A stretch of DNA of 64,000 bases from Tillus elongatus. Lineage: Eukaryota; Arthropoda; Insecta; Coleoptera; Cleridae. A model generated the notes under the pieces. It searched no databases and was not told where the DNA came from. It worked only from the letters and a program-made list of their open reading frames with translations. Location of the stretch: contig OZ023265.1 of assembly GCA_964006375.1 (NCBI GenBank), forward strand, positions 158,856,118 to 158,920,117, in the 5' to 3' direction. Numbering within the stretch: position 1 is the stretch's first letter; each line of letters begins with the position of its first letter. Shown in pieces: positions 30,757-63,680 of the stretch. A program made the translations under genes and the position numbers.

Positions 30757-31035
30757 ATAATGCCGCTGAGCCGAAGGGTACTGGGTTCGATCCCAGGGTT
30801 ACCCTTTCACTTTTTCAGTACATACTGTAACATTAACATCAACCGAGGTTGTGGCATTATATTTGAACAAGTTGAATGTCTGCACGTTCCGCCCTTCGAA
30901 GGGGGCGTAAAGCCGTCGATCCCATGGGTTCGGCAAAATTTTTAGGATAGTAAGGTGAAACTGCTGCCTGACGTCGGCGATTGGCCATAGTAGCAGAAAC
31001 AGACCGACTTTAAAGAAGAAAAACACAAACACACA
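30757..31035 (+). mobile_element. SINE copy, 5'-truncated and internally deleted
   Basis: It starts within the head ('tgagccgaagggtactgggt') and keeps box B and most of the body. It lacks about 60-70 bp present in the full copy between the 'ccgtcgatccca' and 'gggttcggcaaa' blocks. The end is (CA)n-like. Confidence 0.75.
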
Positions 31036-31294
31036 CATCAACTTCATATTTAAGGCTGCTATTTTAAAATATATATGTTTTTAAATGTAGTCTCGAAATT
31101 AGCTTTACAGATTTCAACTTGGTAAAACGTTTTGTATGATCGGTTGTGTCTTTTCGAGTGTCTAGGATTTTACTATAAAATATATTTATCGTTGAAGTAG
31201 ATTACATCGTGGGTAAGTAATTAATGAACTACACCAAATACAAACGTACAGGCTATCTCTGGTTTCACAATAGCTTCTTGGTGCAATCTTCGGC

Positions 31295-31298
<4 letters not shown>

Positions 31299-31372
<74 letters not shown>

Positions 31373-31940
31373 CGCTTTCATTAATTCCCGAACCCCACGT
31401 GACCGGATTCTGTCTCTCTCTTAGTGGAATATGATTTTATGAGTTGGCAATCAAAAAGTAACCAAAAAAATCACTAGACTAGGGACCCCAAAGTTACTAA
31501 ATCAATTGACAATTGATAATTCAGTCCATTGGCGCTCATTTCCCTTTTGACGGTTATTTTGTATGTATATTGTGCATTTTCCAAGTGCGACCAGTGTTTA
31601 AATAATCAGACCTCAATTTGTTTACGTACATTACAAAATTTTGATATCTATACAAAATAAAAGTAATATTTTATTATGTTTTTAATTTATTTTTTTAACA
31701 ATCAATAACAGTAAACCATACATGAACAGACTTGCTGTTAAATATACTAAATAATAAATACATTTAAGACATTTACTGTTTCAACTTATTATAATTTTTA
31801 TATTTTTTATAAAACGCCAAAGGAAATATGAAACAACACTGGCATCTTAGGGATTTCATTAATTCTGGTTGTACAACCGTGTATGCCGGGTTGCCTAACT
31901 TAAGCGGTCACGTGGGGTTCGGGAATTAATGAAAGCCCTG

Positions 31941-32016
<76 letters not shown>
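31299..32016. repeat. (TA)n tract divided by a 570-bp MITE
   Basis: TA repeats at 31299-31371 and 31945-32016 flank a TIR element (see next entry). The right tract leads into a TA-family arm. Confidence 0.8.
31372..31941. mobile_element. MITE with about 34-bp terminal inverted repeats, in (TA)n
   Basis: The left end reads 'gcgctttcattaattcccg' then 'aaccccacgtgaccg'. The right end is the reverse complement, 'cggtcacgtggggttcggg' then 'aattaatgaaagccctg'. No protein frame inside. TA on both sides fits the TA target preference of the Tc1/mariner superfamily, although the surrounding tract hides the true duplication. Confidence 0.8.
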
Positions 32017-32019
<3 letters not shown>

Positions 32020-32022
32020 GTA

Positions 32023-32908
32023 TATGTATCACACCGATAACTAAAAAAATAATTGGCAGATTTTGATCACCTTCTCTGAGTGCCTTCCTTTTGCAAGTGG
32101 CTTGGATAAGTTCGTTAATCAAAAAAATCGGCCCAGGTTTTCTCGGAAAATTTTGTGTTTTCTTTCAAAAATGAATATCTCTGGAAATAACAAAGCAAGG
32201 GCAACCAAATTTGGTACGCGTGTTTACATTATAAAGAGTGAAGTATGTATTTAGGTATGTAAGTTTAAAGAAAAAAAGTTAGGAGCCTTTAAAGAAAAAA
32301 AATTTGGGGTTTTCCTCAAAACGTCAGAATCGCGATTTTAAACGACAAAATTGGCAACATTTAGGCAAAGAATCTGAAACAAATACGGATCATGTAAAGA
32401 AAGTGAAGCAAGATGTTCTGCAAACCTTTGAGTTTCAGCTTCACCCGTCATTGTTCTTCATTTTACTAAAATATTTCCAGAAATTTAATTTCAAATAGAC
32501 TCTTTCGCTGATGCTTTGACGGTAGTTTAAATTAAGTTTATGGTTAAGGGTCTATAATTTTTGGAGACTGCGACTTTGAATTTTAAAAGGATTTCTCCAA
32601 ATGAGCGCAAACTAGGCCCCCTAGAATCCACATCCGGGTTTAATTTTAGTTTCTATCTGTGTACATATATACCGGGTGGCGCATTTTTATGGTAAAGCCC
32701 AATATAATAATTATTATTATACAAGATACGAGAAAAAGTTGTATACCTTAATTATAGGGTGCATTGAGCTACATCCAATAAACATATTTTAACAATCACA
32801 GGCTGGCCTATAAGTCGCTGGTGATACCTACAATTTTGGTTCGAACACCCTTATATCATTGCATTTTTGCATTTTTTATGGAAATATGATACATGTTTGT
32901 AAGAAAAA
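32023..32908 (+). mobile_element. TA-family long right arm
   Basis: From 'tatcacaccgataacta' through 'ggcttggataagttcgttaa', 'aaattggcaacatttaggc', 'aaatgagcgcaaactaggcc' and 'accgggtggcgcatttttat'. It is the same order as at 17914-18957 and 59107-60120, with base changes. A 330-bp element abuts its right end, as at 18958. Confidence 0.65.
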
Positions 32909-33229
32909 AAATCGCGACGCACTGAGTGGGTTTTCGTAGCGAATTTTCATTAGATGCTTCAAATTTCAATAACCGAATTTGCTATCAGCCCAAGGTTTGT
33001 TGGTTATGAAACCAGTTTTCTCGGAAACATTTTAAGTTTATCTTCGGACAGTTTTTGTACGTTTTCAAACAATAAGTTATTTTAATAAAATATGATACAT
33101 TGTTTCTACTATATAGGTTATACCGGTAACGAGATTGATGCCTGCTTGCATTAGAAAGACATATTTGCTATTAAAAATATTTTTATGAAAATTCACTTCC
33201 ATAAGGCACTTGCTGCGTCCAGACTTTTT
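32909..33229. mobile_element. 330-bp TIR element, copy 3
   Basis: Ends 'gcgacgcactgagtgggttt' (mutated) and 'aaggcacttgctgcgtccag'. The interior matches copies 1 and 2. Confidence 0.7.
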
Positions 33230-53779
<20,550 letters not shown>

Positions 53780-54390
53780 TACTAAATATAAATATTTTTA
53801 TTTGTTGAAGAATTAATATCACAGATGGTTAGGTAAATTAACATACGGAATCGACTGTTTCGTATGATCAACTGTTCAATATAGTTTCTACGTTCATTGT
53901 TTGAGATAAGACTGTTAGTTTTTACCTAATAAAATTTTATCAGAAACGTAGGTGCTAATAATACCAATACGTAGGTGACGCTGATAACCAAATTCACACT
54001 AAGGAATGCAGGTTTTCTGTTTAACTGTTTACACGATATATATCCGAACAATAAGGCAACGAAGTTTTATCACTGTTATCTAATCCATTGATCTGAATAA
54101 ATGACTCATATAAATGGTTGTTTATGTTTATGTTGATTTATCTCCCGGTTTAAAATTTAAAATTCATTTCATTCCATGTAACCAACATGTGTTACAAACG
54201 ACGTGAATTTCCCTAGGTTACACTGTCATGTCATGTCATCTGTCAAAAAGGTCATCTGTAAATGTCAAATGTCAATAATATCACCTTTTAGGTTAAGACA
54301 ATGAAGAACAGTTAAATAGTTTGGATTTTTAATAATTTTTATTTATTGATACAAAATAAGGATCGCCTAGGAAGATAGAACTTGAACACA
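53780..54390. promoter_or_regulatory. Probable shared promoter region between divergent genes
   Basis: 611 bp separate the ATG of the Rho-like gene (minus) from that of the small membrane-protein gene (plus). The region holds no transposon, unlike nearly all other non-coding DNA here, which suggests constraint. No TATA box or initiator is clear. Confidence 0.5.
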
Positions 54391-54624
54391 ATGAAAAAAT
54401 TACCAAAGAGTAGCCAGTTGATCTCAAATTTGCATAAAGGTTTTGTATGCGCTTGTATAGCAGTAACCTTGTACGGTTGTACAGTGATGGGGTACAAATA
54501 TTATAAATATATCACAGAAATTAAACCAGGTTTAATGCAGAAACGTCTTCAGGAAGAACAACTGTTACTGGCAGAAGGTGCATCAGATAACTTGACAGAT
54601 TTAGCACTCAACTTAAAAGCATAG
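54391..54624 (+). CDS. Small single-pass membrane protein, COX14-like
   Basis: A single-exon 77-codon frame with ATG at 54391 in a good context (CACAATGA). The protein has a short basic N-terminus (MKKLPKSSQ), one hydrophobic helix (about residues 17-35, FVCACIAVTLYGCTVMGY), a YKYYKYI segment, then a charged, amphipathic tail (RLQEEQLLLAEGAS). Size, helix position and the TLYG..Y..Y pattern recall COX14-type mitochondrial cytochrome oxidase assembly factors, but I cannot confirm it. A polyadenylation signal follows 45 nt after the stop. It lies head-to-head with the Rho-like gene and upstream of corkscrew on the same strand. It lacks transposon features and looks like a real host gene. Confidence 0.65.
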   Translation: MKKLPKSSQLISNLHKGFVCACIAVTLYGCTVMGYKYYKYITEIKPGLMQKRLQEEQLLLAEGASDNLTDLALNLKA

Positions 54625-54668
54625 TTGTGTATTTATGTGTTATATTTACTGTAAGAATAATCAGTTTA

Positions 54669-54674
54669 AATAAA
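54669..54674 (+). terminator. Polyadenylation signal AATAAA
   Basis: AATAAA lies 45 nt after the stop of the small membrane-protein gene, a normal distance for a 3' end. Confidence 0.6.
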
Positions 54675-55081
54675 TGATTAAAGCGCTCATTTGTATTCTC
54701 TTTCCATCCGTATTACCTAGTTGAGCTAAATCAACCTTAATTTTTAATTGCATACATTAAAGAGACCTCATTGATCATGTATAAAGTCTCAACAATTAAA
54801 TGAGAAATGACATGATTTTATTCAGGCTGTTGTCATTTTATAGATTAAAAATCCTATTACAGAAAGTAAATATTCATTACTGGTTTTTGGGTAGTTTGTG
54901 TAGTTTTAATTAAAAGGTTAATTACAGTTTTTTTACACACCGGCTATCTTCAAAGTTTTAGTTTTATTGATCGATCTTTGTATATTCAAAATGGCGTCGG
55001 CATTTGCAGCCTGTTCTTTCTAAGGCAATTGCTAATTATTATTTATATTCGTATAGATGTTGATAAATTAATTGTTACATT
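54675..55081 (+). promoter_or_regulatory. Promoter/5' UTR region of corkscrew
   Basis: 407 bp between the membrane-protein gene and the corkscrew ATG. It includes 'caaaatggcgtcggcatttg', which has an upstream ATG (not in the SH2 frame). No repeats. The transcription start cannot be located. Confidence 0.4.
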
Positions 55082-55095
55082 ATGAGTAGCAGAAG
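55082..55095 (+). CDS. csw: corkscrew coding exon 1
   Basis: 14-nt mini-exon: ATG AGT AGC AGA AG, followed by GTAAGT. It encodes MSSR and two bases of the next Arg. Confidence 0.9.
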
Positions 55096-55829
55096 GTAAG
55101 TTAAGAAGTTCATTTACTATCAGCATTTAAACCTCAGGGGGTGCGCAGAACATGATACTTATTTGTTTATAATTTTGTGGGGCTGTCACAAAAGTCGTAT
55201 TTACACTGCAATATTTTAAATTGTTTATTTTTTATTGCACTACCTTTTCAAAGGACCTTTAGATACTACTCACTTTTTTTATATAACGAATTCCAGATGG
55301 TTTTGGCCGACTATGACAAGGGAACATGCAGAAAGATCCTTAATGGAAAGGGGAGTGGACAGTAGCTTCTTAGCCCGACCTAGTGTCACAAATCCGGGCA
55401 GTTTTACCCTGTCAGTAAGGTAAGTTAATGCTAGTAATTGCTAATATTCAATAGCTACAACAGGGCTAAGTTTTGTTTCGGTAGAGACATTCTTTCTCTC
55501 TCAGCGGAAACATCCTTTTCCCTAACTGGTTTCCCTTTCACTAGATAGCCCATTTGTAAGGTGTCTTATGTTGAAACCAAATCCTACTTTAAGCAGAAGT
55601 GAGATAACTAATCTTGATTATTCTCAATTTGTAGACGTAATGGAGAAGTTACTCATATCAAGATCCAGAATTCTGGAGATTTTTATGATCTGTATGGTGG
55701 AGAAAAATTTGCAACCTTGTCAGAACTGGTTCAGTACTATATGGAGAATCAAGGTCAGCTGAAGGAAAAAACTGGGGAAATCATTGAATTGAAGTATCCT
55801 TTAAATTGTGCAGATCCAACAACAGAAAG
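55082..55829 (+). CDS. csw: corkscrew/PTPN11 (SHP2) 5' part: N-SH2 domain, three exons
   Basis: Exons 55082-55095, 55297-55419 and 55635-55829 join in phase 2 each time and encode residues 1-110. The protein starts [20 protein letters not shown], carries the SH2 phosphotyrosine-binding SSFLARPS (Arg32), [20 protein letters not shown], and ends [10 protein letters not shown], directly before the expected WFHG of the second SH2 domain. Numbering matches human SHP2, and Asp61, Glu69, Ala72 and Glu76, which hold the phosphatase in its inactive state, are present. SHP2 acts downstream of receptor tyrosine kinases in Ras signalling. Introns of 201 and 215 bp; the next donor is AG/GTGAGT. The C-SH2 and phosphatase exons are not in the remaining 8.17 kb, so the third intron is at least that long. 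Confidence 0.95.
55297..55419 (+). CDS. csw: corkscrew coding exon 2
   Basis: It follows TTCCAG and completes the split Arg, then [10 protein letters not shown]... to LSV and two bases of Arg; donor GTAAGT. Confidence 0.95.
55635..55829 (+). CDS. csw: corkscrew coding exon 3
   Basis: It follows TTTGTAG; it encodes [20 protein letters not shown] through [14 protein letters not shown] and two bases of Arg; donor GTGAGT. Confidence 0.95.
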
Positions 55830-56163
55830 GTGAGTCATTTATTATTAAGTACATCAAGTATCTGAAGCTGTAGAGCTTCGGAGAAAATAATAATCATAAT
55901 ATACTGCTTACATAAACCTTGAATAGCCGAATATAATAAAAGGTCAGTATTATTTTGGAGGACGGTCGATTTAACTGCAACCAGAAATTACCAAAACGCG
56001 CACACCACAAGAAAGCGTATGTAACGTAGAGTAATAATCTGAAAAAAAAATCACGGAAAATCCATAAATAACAGATTAATTGAGAAATAAAATTCTCAAA
56101 AACACAGGATTTGCCCGTTTCGAACTGTCAATTTTCAGGAGCGTTGTCACATTTAATATTTGG

Positions 56164-56984
56164 TAAATTTGCAGATTAGCTCCCGCTTTTCAAAAAATTG
56201 TTTTCAGAAACATTACTAGGACCCCACCTGGATGCACAAACCACAAGAAAGAATTCTTGTTCACACCCCCCAAGGAACTTACGGGACTGGGAGTGAATAG
56301 GGGTGCTGGGCGGGGTAGGTAGTAAAAAGGAAATATGAGCAGAAAATGTGAAGAAAACTGCTTGAAAGCTGTGTATTTGAATCCATATCTCCATTAAATC
56401 CTGCCTGCCCCGCACAGCACCCCTATTTGCCCCAGGTCACGTAACTTCCTTGGGGGGTATGAACAAGAAGTTTTTCTTGTGGTTTATGCAACGAGGGTGG
56501 TTGTATGCACACCAGGGGGAAAGGAAAATGCCTACGACGAAGCAGGACCCCACCGTTCGACTCGCGGCAGGGGTGGGGGGGTGGCTGCTTCGTCGTGGGG
56601 ATTTTCCTTCCCCCTCGTGTGCATACAACCACCCTCGCTGCAGAAACCACAAGAAAAATGTCTTGTTCCTACCCGCCAAGGAAGTTACGGCACCTGGGGT
56701 GATAGGGGTGCTGTGTGGGGTAGGCAGGGTTTAAGGGGGATATGGCTTCAAGATGTGAAAAAGACAGCTTTCAGGCCCGTTTTATTCGCATTTTCTGCTC
56801 ATATTTCCTTTTTACTACCCACCCGGCCCAGCACCCCTACTCACTCCTGGTCCCGTAACTTCCTTGGGGGGTGTGAACAAGAAAATTTTCTTGGGGTTTG
56901 TGGATCCAGGGGGGGCCCTAGGCAGCTTTCTGAAAATCGTTTATTGAAAAGCTTTCGGGAGCTAAACTGCAAATTTACCTGATA
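56164..56984. repeat. 820-bp palindrome (inverted repeat with almost no spacer)
   Basis: The two halves, about 56164-56570 and 56580-56984, are reverse complements with modest divergence. Mirrored strings include 'cctggatgcacaaacc' / 'ggtttgtggatcc', 'gttcacaccccccaagg' / 'ccttggggggtgtgaac', and near the centre 'ggttgtatgcacacc' / 'gtgtgcatacaacc'. The sequence is GC-rich for the window. A single arm recurs at 39340-39760. It lies in corkscrew intron 3. Confidence 0.85.
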
Positions 56985-56985
56985 C

Positions 56986-57345
56986 TTAATCCCAAGAGTG
57001 TTTTGCCGCTTGAACGAAATAAAAGATCTAAAATGCTTTTTACACACAATCCTGCCTACCTGACCTGACAGGACCGCCTATCTGCAATTTAATCCCAAGA
57101 GTGTTTTGCCGCTTTAACAAAATAAAAGATCTAAAATGCTTTTTACACACACTCCTGCCGACCTGACCTTCTGGACCTGATAACACCGCCTATCTGCATC
57201 AAATATTTCAACAAAACAACAGCCCTAACATCAGGTGCAAAAATATACGTTTTTGTTACTAATCAAAACGTTTTAATTGCGTTTATCATTGAAATGTAAT
57301 TAAAAACTAAATATACCACATTGTTTAACTTCATTGAAGTATACT
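56986..57345. repeat. Tandem pair of about 105 bp plus shared repeat
   Basis: 'aatcccaagagtgttttgcc' begins two copies (near 56987 and 57090), each ending 'caccgcctatctgca' or similar. The remainder (57195-57345) matches 27300-27450. Confidence 0.75.
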
Positions 57346-58990
57346 AAGTGAGTGGTGGACGTGCCGCCACCTAGTTGCAGAACCAAGTAGTATGTTGTCA
57401 CTCCAGCTCCAAATAACACAAAGTGTTAAAAAAGAATAGAGACTGTATACAACTAACTAACAATTTAGAACATTGTCTGCCCTGGCCCATTTCTACCCCA
57501 ATATAGGAACAAAGTATGCAAGGCTAGATGCATTCTCGCAACAATTAGAACCGTAGACCGGTTTCGCTCTCATTAGAGCTCTTCAGTACGGCATACTAAT
57601 TGTAGCAAAAATGCATCTAAAGTAATACAGCTATAGTATAGCCAGAATCTCAACACTAAGTGAGTGGTGGACGTGCCGCTACGTAGTTGTGGAACCAAGT
57701 AGTATGTTGCCACGCCAGCTCCAAATAACACAAAGTGTAAGACTCGATGCATTAGATGAGTATTTTAAGACTGGCTATACGATAGCCATATTACTGTTGG
57801 TGCATTTTTGCTGCAATTAGTATGCCGTACTGAAGAGCTCTAATGAGAGCGAAACCGGTCTATGGTTCTAATTGTTGCGAAAATGCATCGAGTCTTACAT
57901 ATTTTGTCCCTATATTGGGGTAGAAATGGGCCAGGGCTAACAATTTTCTAAATAGTTAGTTAGCTGTATCCAGTCTCTATTTTTTTAACACTTTGTGTTA
58001 TTTGGAGCTGGCGTGACAGCATACTACTTGGTTCTGCAACTAGGTGGCGGCACGTCCACCACTTACTGAGTATTTTAAGACTGGCTATACGATAGCCGTA
58101 TTACTTTTGGTGCATTTTTGCTGCAATTAGTATGCCGTACTGAAGAGCTCTAATGAGAGCGAAACCGGTCTACGGTTCTAATTGTTGCGAAAATGCATCG
58201 AGTCTTACATATTTTGTCCCTATATTGGGGTAGAAATGGGCCAGGGCTGACAATTTTCTAAATTGTTAGTTAGCTGTATCCAGTCTCTATTTTTTTAACA
58301 CTTTGTGTTATTTGGAGCTGGCGTGACAGCATACTACCTGGTTCCGCAACTAGGTGGCGGCACGTCCACCACTTACTGAGTAACACAAAGTGTTAAAAAA
58401 GAATAGAGACTGTATACAACTAACTAACAATTGTTACCACATTGTTTAACTTCATTGAGGTATACTAAGTGAGTGGTGGACGTGCCGCCACCTAGTTGCA
58501 GAACCAAGTAGTATGTTGTCACGCCAGCTCCAAATAACACAAAGTGTTAAAAAAGAATAGAGACTGTATACAACTAACTAACAATTTAGAAAATTGTCTG
58601 CCCTGGCCCATTTCTACCCCAATATAGGGACAAAGTATGCAAGGCTAGATGCATTCTCGCAACAATTAGAACCGTAGACCGGTTTCGCTGTCATTAGAGC
58701 TCTTCAGTACGGCATACTAATTGTAGCAAAAATGCATCTAAAGTAATACGGCTATAGTATAGCCAGAATCTCAACACTAAGTGAGTGGTGGATATACCGC
58801 CACCTAGTTGCGGAACCAAGTAGTATGTTGTCACGCCAACTCCAAATAACAGAGTGTTAAAAAAAATAAAGACTGTATACAACTAACAATTTAGAAAATT
58901 GTCAGCCCTGGCCCATTGGGGTAGAAATGGGCTAGGGCTGACAATTTTCTAAATTGTTAGTTAGTTGTATACAGTCTCTATTCTTTTCAA
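57346..58990. repeat. Inverted tandem array, sister of 45116-46615
   Basis: Units with 'gtgagtggtggacgtgccgc', 'gaaccaagtagtatgttg', 'ataacacaaagtgttaaa' and 'gaaccgtagaccggtttcgc' occur in forward (57346-57740, 58440-58910) and reverse (about 57740-58380, 58915-58985) order. The related array at 45 kb has the same modules with other spacing. Confidence 0.8.
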
Positions 58991-59011
58991 AATTCAGTAA
59001 TTAGCAGATCT

Positions 59012-59013
<2 letters not shown>

Positions 59014-59110
<97 letters not shown>

Positions 59111-60120
59111 ACCGATAACTCAAAAAATAACGGGCCGATTTTGATGAAATTTGGTAGGTACCTTCCTTTTGTAAGAGGCTTGGATAAGTTCGGTTGCCAG
59201 GAAAAGTTGACTAGTTTTTCCGGGAAAATTTTGGGTTTTCTTTCGGAAAATTTTTGTATTTCCAAAAATAACAAAGCTATGACAACCAACTATCAAACTT
59301 ACCTTACATACCGAAATTCAGATCTCTACGTTGAAAGGAAAAAAGTTATGCGCATTGAAAGAAAAAAATTTTGGGTGTCATTGGTGATCAAACGAAAGCA
59401 CAAGAACAAAATATTTTGTGTGGTTAACAAAACAATTGAATATCATATACCAATGTCAAGTTTTCTTGACGCAAAGAGGTCAAGAAGTAGCAGAAAAAAT
59501 ATTCTCAAAATTTCATAATTTTTCTTCTTAGTACGTCAAAGTCGCGATTTGAAACGTCAAAATTTGCAATTTTCAGACAAATAATCTGAAATAAATAAGG
59601 ATTGTGTAGAAGAAATGTCGCAATAAGTGTGTTTTACAAAGCCTTGAGTTTCAGCTTCAACCATCATTGTCCTTCATTTTACTAAAATATCGGAAAATCC
59701 ATTTCAAATAAACCCTCTTTCTGGTGCTTTGCCAGTAGTTTCAGCTATAGAGCTTATGGTTTATTAGTCTATATTTTAGCAAATTTTCTTAGATTAATAT
59801 TTTGAAAATATTTCTTCAAATGAGCACGAACTAGAACCCCTGAAACCCATATACGGAGTAAGTTTTAGTTTTTGTCTGTTTACATATATACAGGGTGACG
59901 CATTTCTACGGTAAAACTCAATATTTTTGTGTATATACTAGATACGAGCAAAAATTGTATGCGTTAATTACATGGTGTTTTGAGCTGCATCTTATAAAAT
60001 TATTTTGATAATCACAGGCTGGCCCATAGGTCGTTGGTGATACACACTTTCCTTTTTTTTTTATGGAACACCCTTTTTGTTAGTGCATTTTTGCATTTTC
60101 CATTGAATTATAATGCCTGT
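59014..60120 (+). mobile_element. TA-family long copy
   Basis: (TA)n at 59014-59107, then 'cacaccgataactcaaaaaa', 'ggcttggataagttcggttg', 'cgtcaaaatttgcaattttc', 'aaatgagcacgaactagaac', and 'acagggtgacgcatttctac'. No left flank is attached; TA repeats abut the palindromic array. Confidence 0.65.
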
Positions 60121-60560
60121 TTGTAAGCAAAAAAAATTGATAGGGTTAATCATTTTTGAGTTATTTCAATTGTTTTGCAACTTTTCACGTTTTTGGCACA
60201 TTGCACAAACACATCAAAAATTGTAAAAATGCGTGTGTACCAATAGAGAGCTGAGCCCCATGGAAATGACGCATAGCTTTTTGTTTGTATTACTCGTCCA
60301 AAAAATCGAGCTGCCGTATACATGCACTCTCCAATAGTGGCTGAATTTGAAAAGTTTTCGCAGAAATGTTTTTAGTCTTTCTGTAGAAATCATTTTTTGT
60401 AACATTTTTGTGAAATGTTGGTAATTAATAATAAATGTTTAATAAGTTATTGTAAATAAAAGTTGTCGAATTTTTGTGAAAAATATAATATAGTGTAACA
60501 TTACTGAAGGAAATTTCGGCCAAAAAAAAATGGCGAATTTTTTTAAAAGAAATTTTTGTA
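60121..60560. other. No gene recognised
   Basis: AT-rich sequence following the TA-family copy. It has partial similarity to 37560-37680 in reverse ('ttttgcaacttttcacgttt'), so it is probably an extension of the same family. Confidence 0.4.
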
Positions 60561-60599
60561 ACATTTTATAATTTTTTTTCTACTTTGTTCATAAAGCTG

Positions 60600-60885
60600 T
60601 TTGTCAATAATTATATCTTGGCAGGTGTGTAAATAGCTTGAAGAGGGTCGTTGGCCAGGAAAATCGGACCAGTTTTTTCTGGAACTTTTTAAGTTTATTT
60701 TCGGAAAATGTTTGTACTTTTTGAAACAACAAAGCTATTTTAGTGAAATATTGTACATTATTGTTACTACTATATAGGTTATACTGCCAACCAAATGCCC
60801 TTTTAAAAACAATACATATTTGACATTAACATTTTTACGAAAATTCGCTACCATAACGCACTTGCTGCGTCCAGACTTTTTGTTT
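60600..60885. repeat. 330-bp family fragment
   Basis: It includes 'tcggaaaatgtttgtacttt', 'tatataggttatactgccaa' and the end 'ccataacgcacttgctgcgt'. The left end is replaced. Confidence 0.6.
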
Positions 60886-60993
60886 TTGTCAAGAAAATAT
60901 AAATAGGAGTAGTGTTTTTAAAAAGATATTATCTTTCTTTATGTTTATTAAATTTTCTTTAAAGAAATTTTCAAGTGTTTTAAACACATTCTT

Positions 60994-61495
<502 letters not shown>

Positions 61496-61496
61496 G

Positions 61497-62410
<914 letters not shown>

Positions 62411-62514
62411 TTATAATGTTAGGTTATAGACACACTACTGAAATTGATATGACGGCAAGTATAAATAAAAAAATACATTGGCCAAACTAACAGAGTGCTT
62501 AAAGATAGATCGAC

Positions 62515-62958
62515 TCAGTACCAGAGTGATATGCATCTAAAAAAAACCTTGTGCATTGTCTGAACATAATCTGGATCCTGGTCATAATACAGCAAACTCC
62601 TCCTTATTGGCTTCCCCTCTTCCTTCAACACTACGCCATCCCCATTGGAGGTGATGACTACCTGCATTTCTCTCCTACTCGCCGGACCTGACGTTCCCAG
62701 CGGCCAGGGTCGCGGCAGCGCCCCGTTCCCGCAGGAGTGGAGACACATTAGCCGCTTCCCCCCTGCCGCCGGCGCACACCCGCGGCTAACCCTCTTGGCT
62801 CGCCTCTCCGGCAGTGTTTCTTTTTCTGCCCTTGGGCGCTTCGCGTACGCGCCCCAGCTGACTTGGGCCAGCCTAGCGGCCTCGACCCTGGAGAGCCCCT
62901 GTGGGCTCAGCTGCGCCTTTTTTTCAGTAATGTTTCTATTTTACATTCTGAAACCTTA
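62515..62958 (-). other. GC-rich open reading frame of unknown origin
   Basis: One minus-strand frame is open for about 148 codons, from 62958 to a stop at 62515-62517. The upstream part is Ala/Arg-rich (LSRVEAARLAQVSWGAYAK), the downstream part reads MQVVITSNGDGVVLKEEG then RSLLYYDQDPDYVQTMHK. The first ATG in frame is about two-thirds of the way in from the N-terminal side. Base composition is far from that of the surrounding DNA and resembles the R1/jockey-type blocks at 34.6 and 51.3 kb, so it may be another such element's ORF1 region. No domain recognised. Confidence 0.35.
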
Positions 62959-62996
62959 AACAATACTTATCGAGAATTTTTGTACTTAAAATATTT

Positions 62997-63540
62997 TTTA
63001 TTATATACAATTTCGCTACTATAACGTATTTGTATTGGCTGCGTCCAGAATTTTTTATAGACCGTGATTCTTGTTGTTACCTCCAAACAACAATTATTGT
63101 AAAGAATAGTAGAGTTAAGTGGTTTTCAGGGCAGACCTTCGGAATTACACAATCAGGCAATTAGGTATGCAAGATGTGTAATGTATTATAAGAAAGGTAG
63201 CATACGACATATCCAATGTCCTTATGGTATTTGGAAGTTGAGATTTAATGCTACCAGACACGTACCACAGCATTTCCAGTTTGGGCCGTCTGTGATGTAT
63301 TCATATCCTGTATGACATATGTCCATTATTAACACAAAGACACAATTCAAACATTATCTTTTGTTCCACTCTTAATCGGAAGTTTGAGTATGAGTAATCT
63401 TGTATCTAGCTACAGGGATGAGTAATTGAGAAACACTTTCACCTTGATCTTTTTTTCTTGATTTTATTGACAAAATTGATTCCAATTCTTAATATTTACT
63501 TAGAAAGATTAAAATTGAATCTACATAGCCATGAAAATAA
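62997..63540. other. No gene recognised; TA-family end at 63005-63055
   Basis: It contains a damaged end 'tttcgctactataacgtatt...ggctgcgtccagaa'. The remainder is unassigned. Confidence 0.4.
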
Positions 63541-63680
63541 AAGTCTGGACGCAGCAAGTGCGTTATGGAAGTGAATTTTCATAAAAATGTTTTTAATAGC
63601 AAATATGTGTCTGTCTAATGCAAGCATGCATCAATCTGGTTACCGGTCTAGCCTATAGAGTGCTTTCATTTCTAAACTAG
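63541..63680 (+). repeat. 330-bp family fragment
   Basis: Starts 'agtctggacgcagcaagtgc', then interior sequence in reverse order ('gcaaatatgtgtctgtctaa', 'ggttaccggtctagcctata'). The remainder is lost. Confidence 0.6.

Noticed and set aside
55235..55423. Single-exon ORF starting upstream of the SH2 exon
   Set aside because: The upstream part is intron; the true reading starts at the mini-exon 55082-55095 and splices in at 55297.
56423..56982. Several overlapping ORFs of 65-167 codons
   Set aside because: They mirror each other across the palindrome and encode no known domain.
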